Below, piece after piece: positions 1-8,814 of a stretch of 64,000 nt of DNA. How positions within the stretch are numbered: position 1 is the stretch's first letter; each line of letters begins with the position of its first letter. A program made the position numbers and the translations under genes. The notes beneath the pieces were generated by a model. That model ran no database searches. It was not told the origin of the DNA and saw only the letters and a list, made by a program, of their open reading frames with translations. Source of the DNA: CAWKDG01 sp963848355 (lineage in GTDB: Bacteria > Actinomycetota > Acidimicrobiia > Acidimicrobiales > UBA8190); the NCBI GenBank assembly GCA_963848355.1, contig CAWKDG010000001.1, forward strand, positions 186,001 through 250,000, read 5' to 3'.

Positions 1-1
1 C

Positions 2-475
2 CGGTTCGGACCCGGCATCCTGACCGCCGAGGGTCTCCTCGACCGCGCCGCCCTGGCTGCCATCGTCTTCCCTGATCCGGAGGCCCTGACGGCATTGAAC
101 GCCATCACCCATCCGGCCATCAGTGTCGTCATGACACAGCGCCGGGCGGAGGAGGAGGGGACGGACCACCTGGTGGTGCTGGATGTGCCCCTGCTCGTCC
201 CGGCCCACCGTGACCTGCTCGGCCTGCGCGCCGTCATCGTCGTGGACTGTCCCGTCGACGTGGCCCTGGCCCGGCTCGTGGAGCAACGCGGCTTCTCCCG
301 GGCCGACGCCGAGGCCCGGATCGCGGCTCAGCCCTCCCGGGAAGACCGGCGGCAGGGAGCGGATTTCATCATCGACAACGGGGGAGACCGAACCCGTCTC
401 GAGGCCGAGGTCGACCGCGTCTGGCAGGCGCTGGAGGTGCTCCGGGGCTCGCAGACGGAGGTCTCCGGGGGGTAG
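2..475 (+). CDS. coaE: Dephospho-CoA kinase, 3' part (5' end outside window)
   Basis: Last step of coenzyme A synthesis: ATP-dependent phosphorylation of the 3'-hydroxyl of dephospho-CoA in the cytoplasm. The frame is open from base 2, so the P-loop N-terminus lies upstream of the window. Visible family features are FGxxIL...GxLDRxxLxxxVFxD near the start, the LNAITHP block, LDVPLLVPA, and the QRGFSRADAEARIAAQPSREDR lid region split over residues 100-120. The C-terminus DFIIDNGGD is also typical. It ends 44 bases before uvrB on the same strand, the usual coaE-uvrB order of actinobacteria. Family assignment is secure; only the missing N-terminus limits it. Confidence 0.93.
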   Translation, partial: RFGPGILTAEGLLDRAALAAIVFPDPEALTALNAITHPAISVVMTQRRAEEEGTDHLVVLDVPLLVPAHRDLLGLRAVIVVDCPVDVALARLVEQRGFSRADAEARIAAQPSREDRRQGADFIIDNGGDRTRLEAEVDRVWQALEVLRGSQTEVSGG

Positions 476-519
476 GGGCCTCGGGAGGGGGCAGTACACC
501 CCCCCGGTACGATCGGAGC

Positions 520-2684
520 GTGCCGCGACTCGAAGTTGTCTCCCCCCTGCGCCCAGCGGGCGATCAGCCCGTCGCGATCGCGTCGCTGGCCGAGGGGATC
601 ACCCGCGGCGACCGGTATCAGACCCTGCTCGGGATCACCGGCAGCGGGAAGACGGCCACGATGGCGTGGACGATCGAGGCGGTCCAGCGGCCCACGCTGA
701 TCATCGAACCCAACAAGTCTCTGGCTGCCCAGCTGTCGGCCGAGATGCGAGAGCTGTTCCCCAACAACCGGGTCGAGTACTTCGTCTCCTACTACGACTA
801 CTACCAGCCCGAGGCCTATCTCCCCACGTCGGACACTTTCATCGAGAAGGACTCGTCGATCAACGACGAGATCGACCGCTTGCGCCACGCCACCACGTCG
901 AGCCTGCTGCTGCGGCGCGACGTGATCGTGGTGGCCTCGGTCTCGTGCATCTACGGACTCGGATCGCCCGACGAGTACCGCAGCCGCATCCTCGTCCTCA
1001 GGCCCGGTGACACGGTCGATCAAAGGGGGCTGCTGCGGAAACTGGTCGACCTCCACTACGACCGCAACGACACCGTCCTCGGACGGGGGCGGTTCCGTGT
1101 CCGGGGCGACACCATCGAGCTCCATCCCGCCTACGAGCAGGAGGCCGTCCGCATCGAGCTCTTCGGCGACACGGTGGAGCGGATCCGCCAGTTCGACGCC
1201 CTGACCGGGGACCTGGGTGACGATCTCGAGGAGCTGGTGGTCTTCGCCGCCACCCACTACGTGGCCGGCGACGAGACGACCCGGCGCGCCGTGGAGTCGA
1301 TCGAAGTCGAGCTGCGCCAACGTCTGACCGAGCTCGAGTCCGAGAACAAGCTTCTCGAGGCCCAGCGCCTGCGGCTGCGCACCGAGCACGACCTCGAGAT
1401 GCTGGCCGAGGTCGGCGTGGTGAACGGGATCGAGAATTACAGCCGCCACCTCGACGGCCGGAAGGCGGGGGAACCGCCCCACACCCTTCTCGACTTCTTC
1501 CCCCAGGACTTTCTCACCGTGATCGACGAGAGCCACGTCGCCGTCCCGCAGATCCACGGGCAGTACGAGGGTGACCGGTCGCGCAAGGCCACCCTCGTCG
1601 AACACGGGTTCCGGCTCCCCTCGGCCCTCGACAACCGCCCCCTCACCTTCGACGAGTTCTCGGACCGGGTCGGTCAGGTGATCTTCCTCTCGGCCACCCC
1701 CGGCGCCTACGAGGTCGGCATCTCCACCCAGGTGGCCGAACAGGTCATCCGGCCCACCGGTCTCGTCGACCCCGAGGTGGTGATCGTCCCCACCTCCGGG
1801 CAGATCGACGACCTGCTGGAACGGATCAGGGTCACGGCCGAACGGGGGGACGGGTGCTCGTCACCACCCTGACCAAGAAGATGGCCGAGGATCTGACCGA
1901 CTATCTGCTCGAGCTCGGTGTCCGGGTGCGCTACCTCCACTCCGACGTCGACACCATCACCCGTATCGAGCTCCTGCGCGATCTCCGCCTGGGGGAGTTC
2001 GACGTCCTCGTCGGCATCAATCTGCTGCGCGAGGGTCTCGACCTCCCCGAGGTGCAGCTCGTGGCCATTCTCGACGCCGACAAGACCGGATTCCTGCGTT
2101 CGGCGTCGTCGTTGATCCAGACCATGGGACGGGCGGCGCGCAACGTGGACGGCAACGTCGTGCTCTACGCCGACACCATCACCGACGCCATGCGGACGGC
2201 CATCGGCGAGACGCAACGCCGACGAGCCCTCCAGCAGGCCTACAACGCCGAGCACGACATCAACCCCACCACCGTCCGCAAGGCGGTGACCGACATCCTG
2301 GCCCGCCTGCGCCCGGCCGACGATTCCCACACCCGGCGGGGCAACAGCCGCGACCAGGGGAGCCGGGCCGCCGCCACCGGTCGGGGCCGGCGTCTCTCGG
2401 GTCATACCGGGGTTCCCGGTCGGGGCCTCCCGCCCCGGACGGCCGCCCAGAAGGCGGCGGCGGCCGCCGTCACCGGCGGAGCCGACGACCTCCTGGGGGA
2501 GTTGGCCGGCCTCCCGCCCTCGGAGCTGGTCACGCTCGTCCTGCGCCTGGAAGAGGAGATGAAGGTGGCGGCCAAGGAGCTCCGGTACGAGGAGGCGGCG
2601 TTGCTCCGCGACGAGATCGCCGACCTCCGGCTGGCCCTGGCCGAAGAGGCGGAGGGCACTCCGAACCCCGTTCTGATCCCGTGA
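520..2684 (+). CDS. uvrB: Excinuclease ABC subunit B, interrupted by one frameshift
   Basis: DNA-damage-binding helicase subunit of nucleotide excision repair, loaded by UvrA and nicked alongside by UvrC. GTG start at 520. Walker A GITGSGKT is near residue 42; the YDYYQPEAY beta-hairpin is near residue 95. The frame then closes at 1872 and the rest (LVTTLTKKMAEDLTDYL, helicase motifs V and VI with GINLLREGLDLPE and QTMGRAARN) continues one frame away from 1854. One extra G in the six-G run at 1844-1849 would join the halves into about 721 residues, a normal length. The C-terminal UVR motif (EEMKVAAKELRYEEAALLRD) is intact. A homopolymer sequencing error is the simplest explanation; a true pseudogene is less likely because everything else is conserved. 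Confidence 0.92.
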
Positions 2685-2706
2685 CGGCGCCGGTACGCTC
2701 ACTCTG

Positions 2707-5700
2707 ATGGCCGATCGGTTGGTGGTGCGGGGGGCGCGCGAGCACAACCTGCGCGACGTGTCTCTTGATCTGCCGCGCGACGAGCTCATCGTCTTCACCG
2801 GTCTGTCGGGATCGGGGAAGTCCTCCTTGGCCTTCGACACCATCTACGCCGAAGGCCAACGCCGGTACGTGGAATCGCTGTCCTCCTACGCCCGCCAGTT
2901 CCTGGGCCAGATGGACAAGCCCGACGTCGACTTCATCGAGGGCCTGTCGCCGGCCATCTCCATCGACCAGAAGTCGGCGTCGCGCAACCCCCGGTCGACG
3001 GTGGGGACGGTCACCGAGATCTACGACTACCTCCGGCTCCTCTATGCCCGGGTGGGCAAGCCCCACTGCCCCAAGTGCGGCCGTCCCCTGGTCCGCCAGA
3101 CGCCCCAGCAGATCGTCGACCGCATCCTCGACCTCCCCGAGGGGACCCGGTTCCAGGTTCTGGCTCCGCTCGTCCGGGGGCGCAAGGGCGAGTACGACGC
3201 CCTCCTCGAGGACATGGCCAAGCAGGGTTTCGCCCGGGCGCGGGTCGACGGTGAGGTGGTGGAGCTGAGCGAGCGCGACACCGTGGCCCTGGCCCGCTAC
3301 GAGCAGCACACCATCGAGGTGATCGTGGACCGGCTCGTGCGACGCGACGGGATCCGGCAACGGCTCACCGAGTCGATGGAGACGGCGCTGCGCCTGGCCG
3401 GGGGCATCGCCGAGATCGGCGTGATCCAGGACGACGGGACCGAAGACCTCCTCACCTTCTCCGAGCACCTGGCCTGCACCTTCGACGACCTCTCCTTCGA
3501 GGAACCCGAACCCCGCAACTTCTCGTTCAACTCCCCCTACGGGGCCTGCCCCGCCTGTGACGGCCTCGGGACCCAGTTCGAGGTGGACCCCGAGCTCGTC
3601 GTCCCCGATCCTTCCAAGACCCTGGCGGGAGGGGCCCTGTTCCCCTGGGCCGGTGGCCGCGGCCGTTGGTTCGACCGCATGCTCGAAGCGGTGGCCGACG
3701 AGAACGGCTTCTCGGTCAAGACCCGGTGGGACAAACTCCGCAAGGCCGACCAGAAGCTCATCCTCTACGGCTCGGGGGCCAAGAAGGTCCAACTGAAGTA
3801 CCGCAACCGGCAGGGTCGTTCCCGCTCCTTCGTCACCCATTACGAGGGCGTCATCCCCTGGCTGCAACGGCGTCACTCGGAGTCGGAGTCCGAGGGCATG
3901 CGGGAGTGGACGGAGACCTTCATGCGCGAGGTCCCGTGCTCGGCCTGCGGCGGAGCCCGTCTGAAGCCGGAGTCGCTGGCCGTCACCATCGGTGGCCGGA
4001 ACATCCACGAGCTCTGCAGTCTGTCCATCACGGCCGCCTCGGCCGAGGTCGACGCGCTGGAGCTGACCGAGCGTGACCACCTCATCGCCGACCGGGTGCT
4101 GCGCGAGGTGCAGGTCCGGCTCCGTTTCCTCCTCGACGTCGGTCTCGACTACCTCTCCATGACCCGGGGGACCGCCACGCTGTCGGGCGGCGAGGGCCAG
4201 CGCATCCGCCTGGCCAGTCAGATCGGATCGGGGCTGGTCGGCGTCCTCTACGTCCTCGACGAGCCGTCCATCGGTCTCCACCAGCGCGACAACAAACGCC
4301 TGCTCGAGACCCTGGTCCGGCTGCGCGACCTGGGCAACACGGTGATCGTGGTGGAACACGACGAGGAGACCATCCGGGCCGCCGATCACGTCGTCGACAT
4401 CGGCCCCGGCGCCGGCGAGCACGGCGGTGCCGTCGTCTACAGCGGGGACGTGGCCGGGCTGCTCCGCTGCGCCGAGTCGGTGACCGGGCAGTATCTGACG
4501 GGGAAGAAGTCCATCCCCGTGCCGAAGCACCGGCGCACCGGTACCGGCGACCGGCTCGTCGTCCGCGGCGCCCGGGAGCACAACCTCCACGACATCGACG
4601 TCGCCTTCCCTCTCGGGTGCCTGGTGGCCGTCACCGGCGTCTCGGGATCGGGGAAGTCGACACTGGTGAACGACATCCTGCTGTCGTCGTTGCTCGGCCA
4701 GGTCAACCGGGCCCGGACCACTCCGGGGCTGCACCGGACGATCGACGGCGTGAAGGCCATCGACAAGGTGGTGGCCATCGACCAGTCGCCCATCGGTCGC
4801 ACCCCCCGGTCGAACGCGGCCACGTACACCGGTCTGTTCGACCACGTCCGGAAGCTCTTCAGCCAGACGTCGGAGGCCAAGGTCCGCGGCTACCTGCCCG
4901 GGCGGTTCTCCTTCAACGTCCGGGGAGGCCGATGCGAAGGTTGCGCCGGAGACGGCACCATCAAGATCGAGATGCACTTCCTTCCCGACGTCTACGTCCC
5001 CTGCGAGGTCTGCGGCGGCGCCCGTTACAACCGCGAGACGCTCGAGGTCATGTTCAAGGGCCAGACCATCGCCGACGTCCTCGACATGTCGTGCGAGGAG
5101 GCGTTGGCCTTCTTCGCCAACCAGCCGACGATCGCCCGCCACCTGCAGACGCTCGTCGACGTGGGCCTCGGCTACATCCGGCTGGGCCAACCGGCCCCCA
5201 CCCTCTCGGGGGGCGAGGCCCAACGGGTGAAGCTCTCGGCCGAGCTGTCGCGCCGCCCCACGGGGCAGACCCTGTACGTGCTCGACGAACCCACCACCGG
5301 TCTCCACTTCGACGACGTCCGCAAGCTCCTCGAGGTGCTGTCACGGCTGGTCGACCACGGCAACACCGTCATCGTGATCGAGCACAACCTCGACGTGGTC
5401 AAGACGGCCGACTGGATCATCGATCTGGGGCCCGAGGGGGGCGAGCGCGGCGGTGACGTGGTCGCCGAAGGCACCCCCGAGGATGTCGCCGCCGTGGCCG
5501 AGAGCTACACCGGTCAGGTTCTGATTCCCGTCCTCGGACCGGTCTCACGGCGAAAGACATCGGGGCGCCAGAAAGTGGCCGGCCGCCCCAAGGATCCGTC
5601 TGCTCCAACGAAGGCGACGACCAGGGGCAGGCCGAAGAAAGCAACCGTGTCGGTCACGGCTCCGACCACCCGAGCTCGGAAGACGGCCGTGAACGGGTCG

Positions 5701-5814
5701 AAGCCCCGAGCCAAGGTCCCTGCTAAAGCGGTCAAGGCGGCCAAGGTGTCGGTCGCGGCCAAGGCATCAGGTCGGGCCAAGAAGTCGCCTGCCTCGTCGG
5801 GTCGCCGCTCGTAG
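2707..5814 (+). CDS. uvrA: Excinuclease ABC subunit A with extra basic C-terminal tail
   Basis: ATP-binding damage sensor of nucleotide excision repair. ATG start 22 bases after uvrB. It has two ABC ATPase halves: Walker A GLSGSGKSS near residue 34 and GVSGSGKST near residue 645. Signature LSGGEGQR and LSGGEAQR motifs and zinc-binding pairs CPKCG, CSACGG, CEGCAGDG and CEVCGG are present. At 1035 residues it is about 90 longer than the usual 940-960. The excess is a Lys/Ala/Arg-rich low-complexity tail after GQVLIPVLGP, containing TRGRPKKAT, an AT-hook-like GRP core. Such tails occur on some actinobacterial DNA-binding proteins; here a role in DNA contact is inference. Probably co-transcribed with uvrB. 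Confidence 0.97.
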   Translation: MADRLVVRGAREHNLRDVSLDLPRDELIVFTGLSGSGKSSLAFDTIYAEGQRRYVESLSSYARQFLGQMDKPDVDFIEGLSPAISIDQKSASRNPRSTVGTVTEIYDYLRLLYARVGKPHCPKCGRPLVRQTPQQIVDRILDLPEGTRFQVLAPLVRGRKGEYDALLEDMAKQGFARARVDGEVVELSERDTVALARYEQHTIEVIVDRLVRRDGIRQRLTESMETALRLAGGIAEIGVIQDDGTEDLLTFSEHLACTFDDLSFEEPEPRNFSFNSPYGACPACDGLGTQFEVDPELVVPDPSKTLAGGALFPWAGGRGRWFDRMLEAVADENGFSVKTRWDKLRKADQKLILYGSGAKKVQLKYRNRQGRSRSFVTHYEGVIPWLQRRHSESESEGMREWTETFMREVPCSACGGARLKPESLAVTIGGRNIHELCSLSITAASAEVDALELTERDHLIADRVLREVQVRLRFLLDVGLDYLSMTRGTATLSGGEGQRIRLASQIGSGLVGVLYVLDEPSIGLHQRDNKRLLETLVRLRDLGNTVIVVEHDEETIRAADHVVDIGPGAGEHGGAVVYSGDVAGLLRCAESVTGQYLTGKKSIPVPKHRRTGTGDRLVVRGAREHNLHDIDVAFPLGCLVAVTGVSGSGKSTLVNDILLSSLLGQVNRARTTPGLHRTIDGVKAIDKVVAIDQSPIGRTPRSNAATYTGLFDHVRKLFSQTSEAKVRGYLPGRFSFNVRGGRCEGCAGDGTIKIEMHFLPDVYVPCEVCGGARYNRETLEVMFKGQTIADVLDMSCEEALAFFANQPTIARHLQTLVDVGLGYIRLGQPAPTLSGGEAQRVKLSAELSRRPTGQTLYVLDEPTTGLHFDDVRKLLEVLSRLVDHGNTVIVIEHNLDVVKTADWIIDLGPEGGERGGDVVAEGTPEDVAAVAESYTGQVLIPVLGPVSRRKTSGRQKVAGRPKDPSAPTKATTRGRPKKATVSVTAPTTRARKTAVNGSKPRAKVPAKAVKAAKVSVAAKASGRAKKSPASSGRRS

Positions 5815-5823
5815 CGAGCAGCT

Positions 5824-6555
5824 TCAGGTGCCCTTGGGCGGATTCTGGACCTTGGTCGTGGGAGTGAAGGTACCTCCGTTCACCCTCCATACCGTTGTGG
5901 CCTGGCCGGAGGGACAACACGTTGCATCATTCGGGCCGTACCAGGCCTCCTTCACCGTGATCTGGCCAGGCTGAATCTCGATATATCCCGGTTCGGTCCC
6001 AAAGATAGGAACATGGAAGCCGGCCACCGATGGTTGCTGCGGCGTGAGGACGGCCAACGTCCGGAGAGTCCCTGACCCGTCGGCGAAAATGACCCAGGAA
6101 TCCTGGAGCTGCCCGTCGGCCGTTCCCCCTGTGTTCGAACACCAGACATCCAACGCGGCAACATTCTGGCCGGTGCCGTAGAGGTTCCCATAGACGACCG
6201 ATGACCATTCGAAGATGTCCACTTGCGGTGTGCCTGCGTTCACCGCGGCCGGTGTGGGAATGGTGGCCTTGCCCTGACTCAACTGAATCGGTTGCGATGT
6301 GTCGCAGACGAGGCCAGGGACCTCGATGTCGTCCCAGTCGACAGAAGCAAAGGCCACGGGCACGGTGGTCGTGGTGGTGCTCGTCGACGTCGACGAAGTC
6401 GGGGCAGCCACTTTCGAAGTCGTGGTCGTGGACGCCGCCCTTGATCCGTCTTCGGCGCGTGAGACAGGGGCGCAGGCCGCCAGGAGAGCCAGGGTGGTGA
6501 GGGCCAGGGCGGCTGCGACACTCGACCGCCGATACTGGAGCGGCCGCATGCCCAC
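5824..6555 (-). CDS. Secreted lipoprotein of unknown function, LppP/LprE-like
   Basis: A 243-residue protein with a hydrophobic signal segment ending in a lipobox (LLAACAP near residue 28), then a Thr/Ser-rich linker (residues 40-67) and a globular domain. The C-terminal part (WYGPNDATCCPSGQATTVWR) resembles the CCPS...W/Y pattern of LppP/LprE lipoproteins. This is a weak match by eye. It is probably anchored to the outer face of the membrane. It converges on uvrA with 9 bases between the stop codons and is divergent from the DinB-type gene beyond it, so it is likely a single-gene unit. Confidence 0.75.
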   Translation of the reverse strand: MGMRPLQYRRSSVAAALALTTLALLAACAPVSRAEDGSRAASTTTTSKVAAPTSSTSTSTTTTTVPVAFASVDWDDIEVPGLVCDTSQPIQLSQGKATIPTPAAVNAGTPQVDIFEWSSVVYGNLYGTGQNVAALDVWCSNTGGTADGQLQDSWVIFADGSGTLRTLAVLTPQQPSVAGFHVPIFGTEPGYIEIQPGQITVKEAWYGPNDATCCPSGQATTVWRVNGGTFTPTTKVQNPPKGT

Positions 6556-6658
6556 GATGCTTCCACGTCCGACCTCGCCCAGACGTTGACATCGTTTCGT
6601 CGCTAAGGTCTCGTTCGTGCTGGCGTCGCCGCGCTACGAGGGACCGGCCATTATCTCG

Positions 6659-7495
6659 ATGTCGGGGGAGCCGAGCGACCAACTGCTGCCGTTCACCCGG
6701 CAGCGCCGGCGGCTCCAAGCCATGCTCGAGGCTCTCGGCCCCGACGACTGGGCCGGGTCGACCCGGTGCGACCAATGGTCGGTCCAGGACGTGGTGGCCC
6801 ATCTGGTGGGGGTGAACGCCTTCTGGCAGGCCTCGGTCCAGGCCGGACTGGCCGGAGCGCCGACACGGATGCTGGTCGGCTTCGATCCGGCCGTCACGCC
6901 GGACCTGATCATCGAGCCCATGCGGTCGTTGACCCCCGGAGAGGTGCTCGAGCAGTTCGTGGCTTCCAACGACAGTCTCCTGGCTGTCCTCGACGGGCTC
7001 GACGACCAGCAGTGGATGACAGCGGCGGAGACGCCGGCCGGCCATGTGGCCATTCGCGTGGTGGCCCACCACGGCCTCTGGGACTGCTGGGTCCACGAGC
7101 GCGATATCGCCCTGCCCCTCGGCTTGACGCCTCCGGTCGAACCTGACGAGCTTCGCTCCAGTCTGCGCTACGTCAGTGCTCTCGGCCCCGCCTTCGCCCT
7201 GAGCACCGGTAGGACCTTCGCCGATGTCTTCGCCGTCGAGGCCGATGATCCCGACGAGAGTTTCGTGCTCGACGTGGACGACTGCGTGAACGTGCGAGAT
7301 CGAAACAACCGGGATCTGGCCCATACGGACCTCGCCGACGAGATGTGTCTACGCGGTGCGGCGCTGACGCTGGTCGAAGCCCTGAGCCTGCGGGTCCCGC
7401 TTCCCGCCTCGGCTCCAGACCCGTGGCAGGACTTACTGCGAGGTCTGGCCACCGCCTTCGACGTGGAGGTGAACGTCGAGGAGTCACTTCCGTAG
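6659..7495 (+). CDS. Mycothiol-dependent maleylpyruvate isomerase/DinB-superfamily protein
   Basis: About 278 residues from the ATG at 6659; an in-frame GTG at 6617 would add 14 residues. The N-terminal four-helix DinB-like domain is recognised by W(S)VQDVVAHLVGVNAFW near residue 45, typical of the MDMPI N-terminal family with the metal/thiol His, and by a second HHGLWDCWVHERDI block. These proteins are thought to use mycothiol in thiol-transfer or isomerase reactions; the substrate here cannot be told. The C-terminal domain (residues about 180-275) resembles the MDMPI C-terminal/SCP2-like part. It is convergent with nadA, with stop codons 3 bases apart. Mycothiol use agrees with an actinobacterial host. 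Confidence 0.8.
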   Translation: MSGEPSDQLLPFTRQRRRLQAMLEALGPDDWAGSTRCDQWSVQDVVAHLVGVNAFWQASVQAGLAGAPTRMLVGFDPAVTPDLIIEPMRSLTPGEVLEQFVASNDSLLAVLDGLDDQQWMTAAETPAGHVAIRVVAHHGLWDCWVHERDIALPLGLTPPVEPDELRSSLRYVSALGPAFALSTGRTFADVFAVEADDPDESFVLDVDDCVNVRDRNNRDLAHTDLADEMCLRGAALTLVEALSLRVPLPASAPDPWQDLLRGLATAFDVEVNVEESLP

Positions 7496-7498
7496 CTC

Positions 7499-8614
7499 TC
7501 AGGTGATGGCGAGCATCCGCTCGAGGGCCACCCGGGCCTCAGCGGCCGTCTCGTCGTCGACGCTGATCCTGTTGACCACCCTTCCCTCGATCAGGTTCTC
7601 GAGCACCCAACAGAGATGGGGGGCGTCGATCCGGAACATGGTGGAGCAGGGGCAGACGAGAGGATCGAGCGACACCACGGTCTTGTCCGGGTTCTCGTCA
7701 TCGAGCCGTTTGATCAGATGGATCTCCGTCCCCACCCCGATGACCGATCCGGCCGGTGCGGCGCCGACAGCCCGGATGATGGCGTCGGTGGAACCGACCT
7801 CGTCGGCCATCTCGACCACGTCGTGGGCACACTCGGGGTGGATGAGGACGATTCCCTCCGGGTGCTCGGCCCGGAAGGCGGCGACGTGGGCGGGCCGGAA
7901 CCGTTGGTGCACCGAGCAGTGGCCCTTCCACAGCAGGAGGGTGGCGTCTTTCACGTCGGCCTCCTCCAGGCCTCCGAGGTCCAGCCGGGGGTTCCACACC
8001 CGCATGTCGCCCTCGGCGTAGCCGAGTTGGAAACCGGTGTTGCGGCCCAGGTGCTGGTCGGGGAAGAAGAGGACCTTGTCCCCCCGGGGCTCGGCGGCCC
8101 CGTCGGGCTCGAGCGCCCACGACAGGACGGCTCCGGCGTTGGATGACGTGCACACGGCACCACCGTGACGTCCGACGAAGGCTTTCAGGGCGGCGGACGA
8201 GTTCATGTACGTGATGGGGACGATCCGCTCGACGTCGGTCACCCCGGCCAGGGCCTCCCAGGCGTCTTCCACGGCGTCGAGATCGGCCATGTCGGCCATC
8301 GAACACCCGGCGTTCAAGTCGGGGAGGAGCACCTGCTGGTGGTCTGCGGTGAGGATGTCGGCCGACTCGGCCATGAAGTGGACGCCGCAGAAGACGACGT
8401 AGTCGGCGTCATGACGTTCGGCCGCCAGGCGGGACAGGCCGAACGAGTCGCCCCGGGCGTCGGCCCACACCATCACCTCGTCCCGCTGGTAATGGTGGCC
8501 CAGGATCAGCAGGCGCGGGCCCAGGGTGGCCTTGGCTGCCCCGATCCATTGGGCGAGTTGAGCAGGTGTCGCGTCGGAATAGCGCTCGGGAAGCGCATGC
8601 TGCAGACGGAGCAT
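7499..8614 (-). CDS. nadA: Quinolinate synthase A
   Basis: Condenses iminoaspartate with dihydroxyacetone phosphate to quinolinate in de novo NAD synthesis, using a [4Fe-4S] cluster. Start chosen at the ATG at 8614, which has a GAAGGGGG ribosome site; a GTG eight codons upstream is in frame. LILGHHYQRDEV, VVFCGVHFMAESADIL, MNSSAALKAFVGRHGG, VCTSSNAGAVLSWA and DPLVCPCSTMF supply the substrate-binding His residues and the three conserved cluster cysteines. The length (371) fits the longer actinobacterial type. nadB and nadC are not adjacent, which is unusual because actinobacteria often group nadABC. Divergent from uvrC. Confidence 0.95.
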   Translation of the reverse strand: MLRLQHALPERYSDATPAQLAQWIGAAKATLGPRLLILGHHYQRDEVMVWADARGDSFGLSRLAAERHDADYVVFCGVHFMAESADILTADHQQVLLPDLNAGCSMADMADLDAVEDAWEALAGVTDVERIVPITYMNSSAALKAFVGRHGGAVCTSSNAGAVLSWALEPDGAAEPRGDKVLFFPDQHLGRNTGFQLGYAEGDMRVWNPRLDLGGLEEADVKDATLLLWKGHCSVHQRFRPAHVAAFRAEHPEGIVLIHPECAHDVVEMADEVGSTDAIIRAVGAAPAGSVIGVGTEIHLIKRLDDENPDKTVVSLDPLVCPCSTMFRIDAPHLCWVLENLIEGRVVNRISVDDETAAEARVALERMLAIT

Positions 8615-8814
8615 GGTGAAACCCCCTTCGGGGAGCACTCCGATAGCGGCCGGTGGGGACAGCCTGGTCGCCCATCCACGGGTATGTCGGCCTCGGAGCG
8701 TTATGTACGCCGGGATACCAGGCCGGCGCTACCCCCAGGTTATCCGGACCGACGGCTCGACACGGCCGCCGGGAGCCGTCACCGAAGAGGCCGCCGGTGC
8801 GGCACAGTGGGAGC

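Noticed and set aside
328..1605. 425-residue minus-strand frame opposite uvrB
   Set aside because: Antisense of conserved uvrB codons; no start signal or recognisable motif.
2530..5307. 925-residue open frame on the minus strand opposite uvrA
   Set aside because: Shadow of high-GC third positions in uvrA; Arg/Gly/His-rich with no family features.
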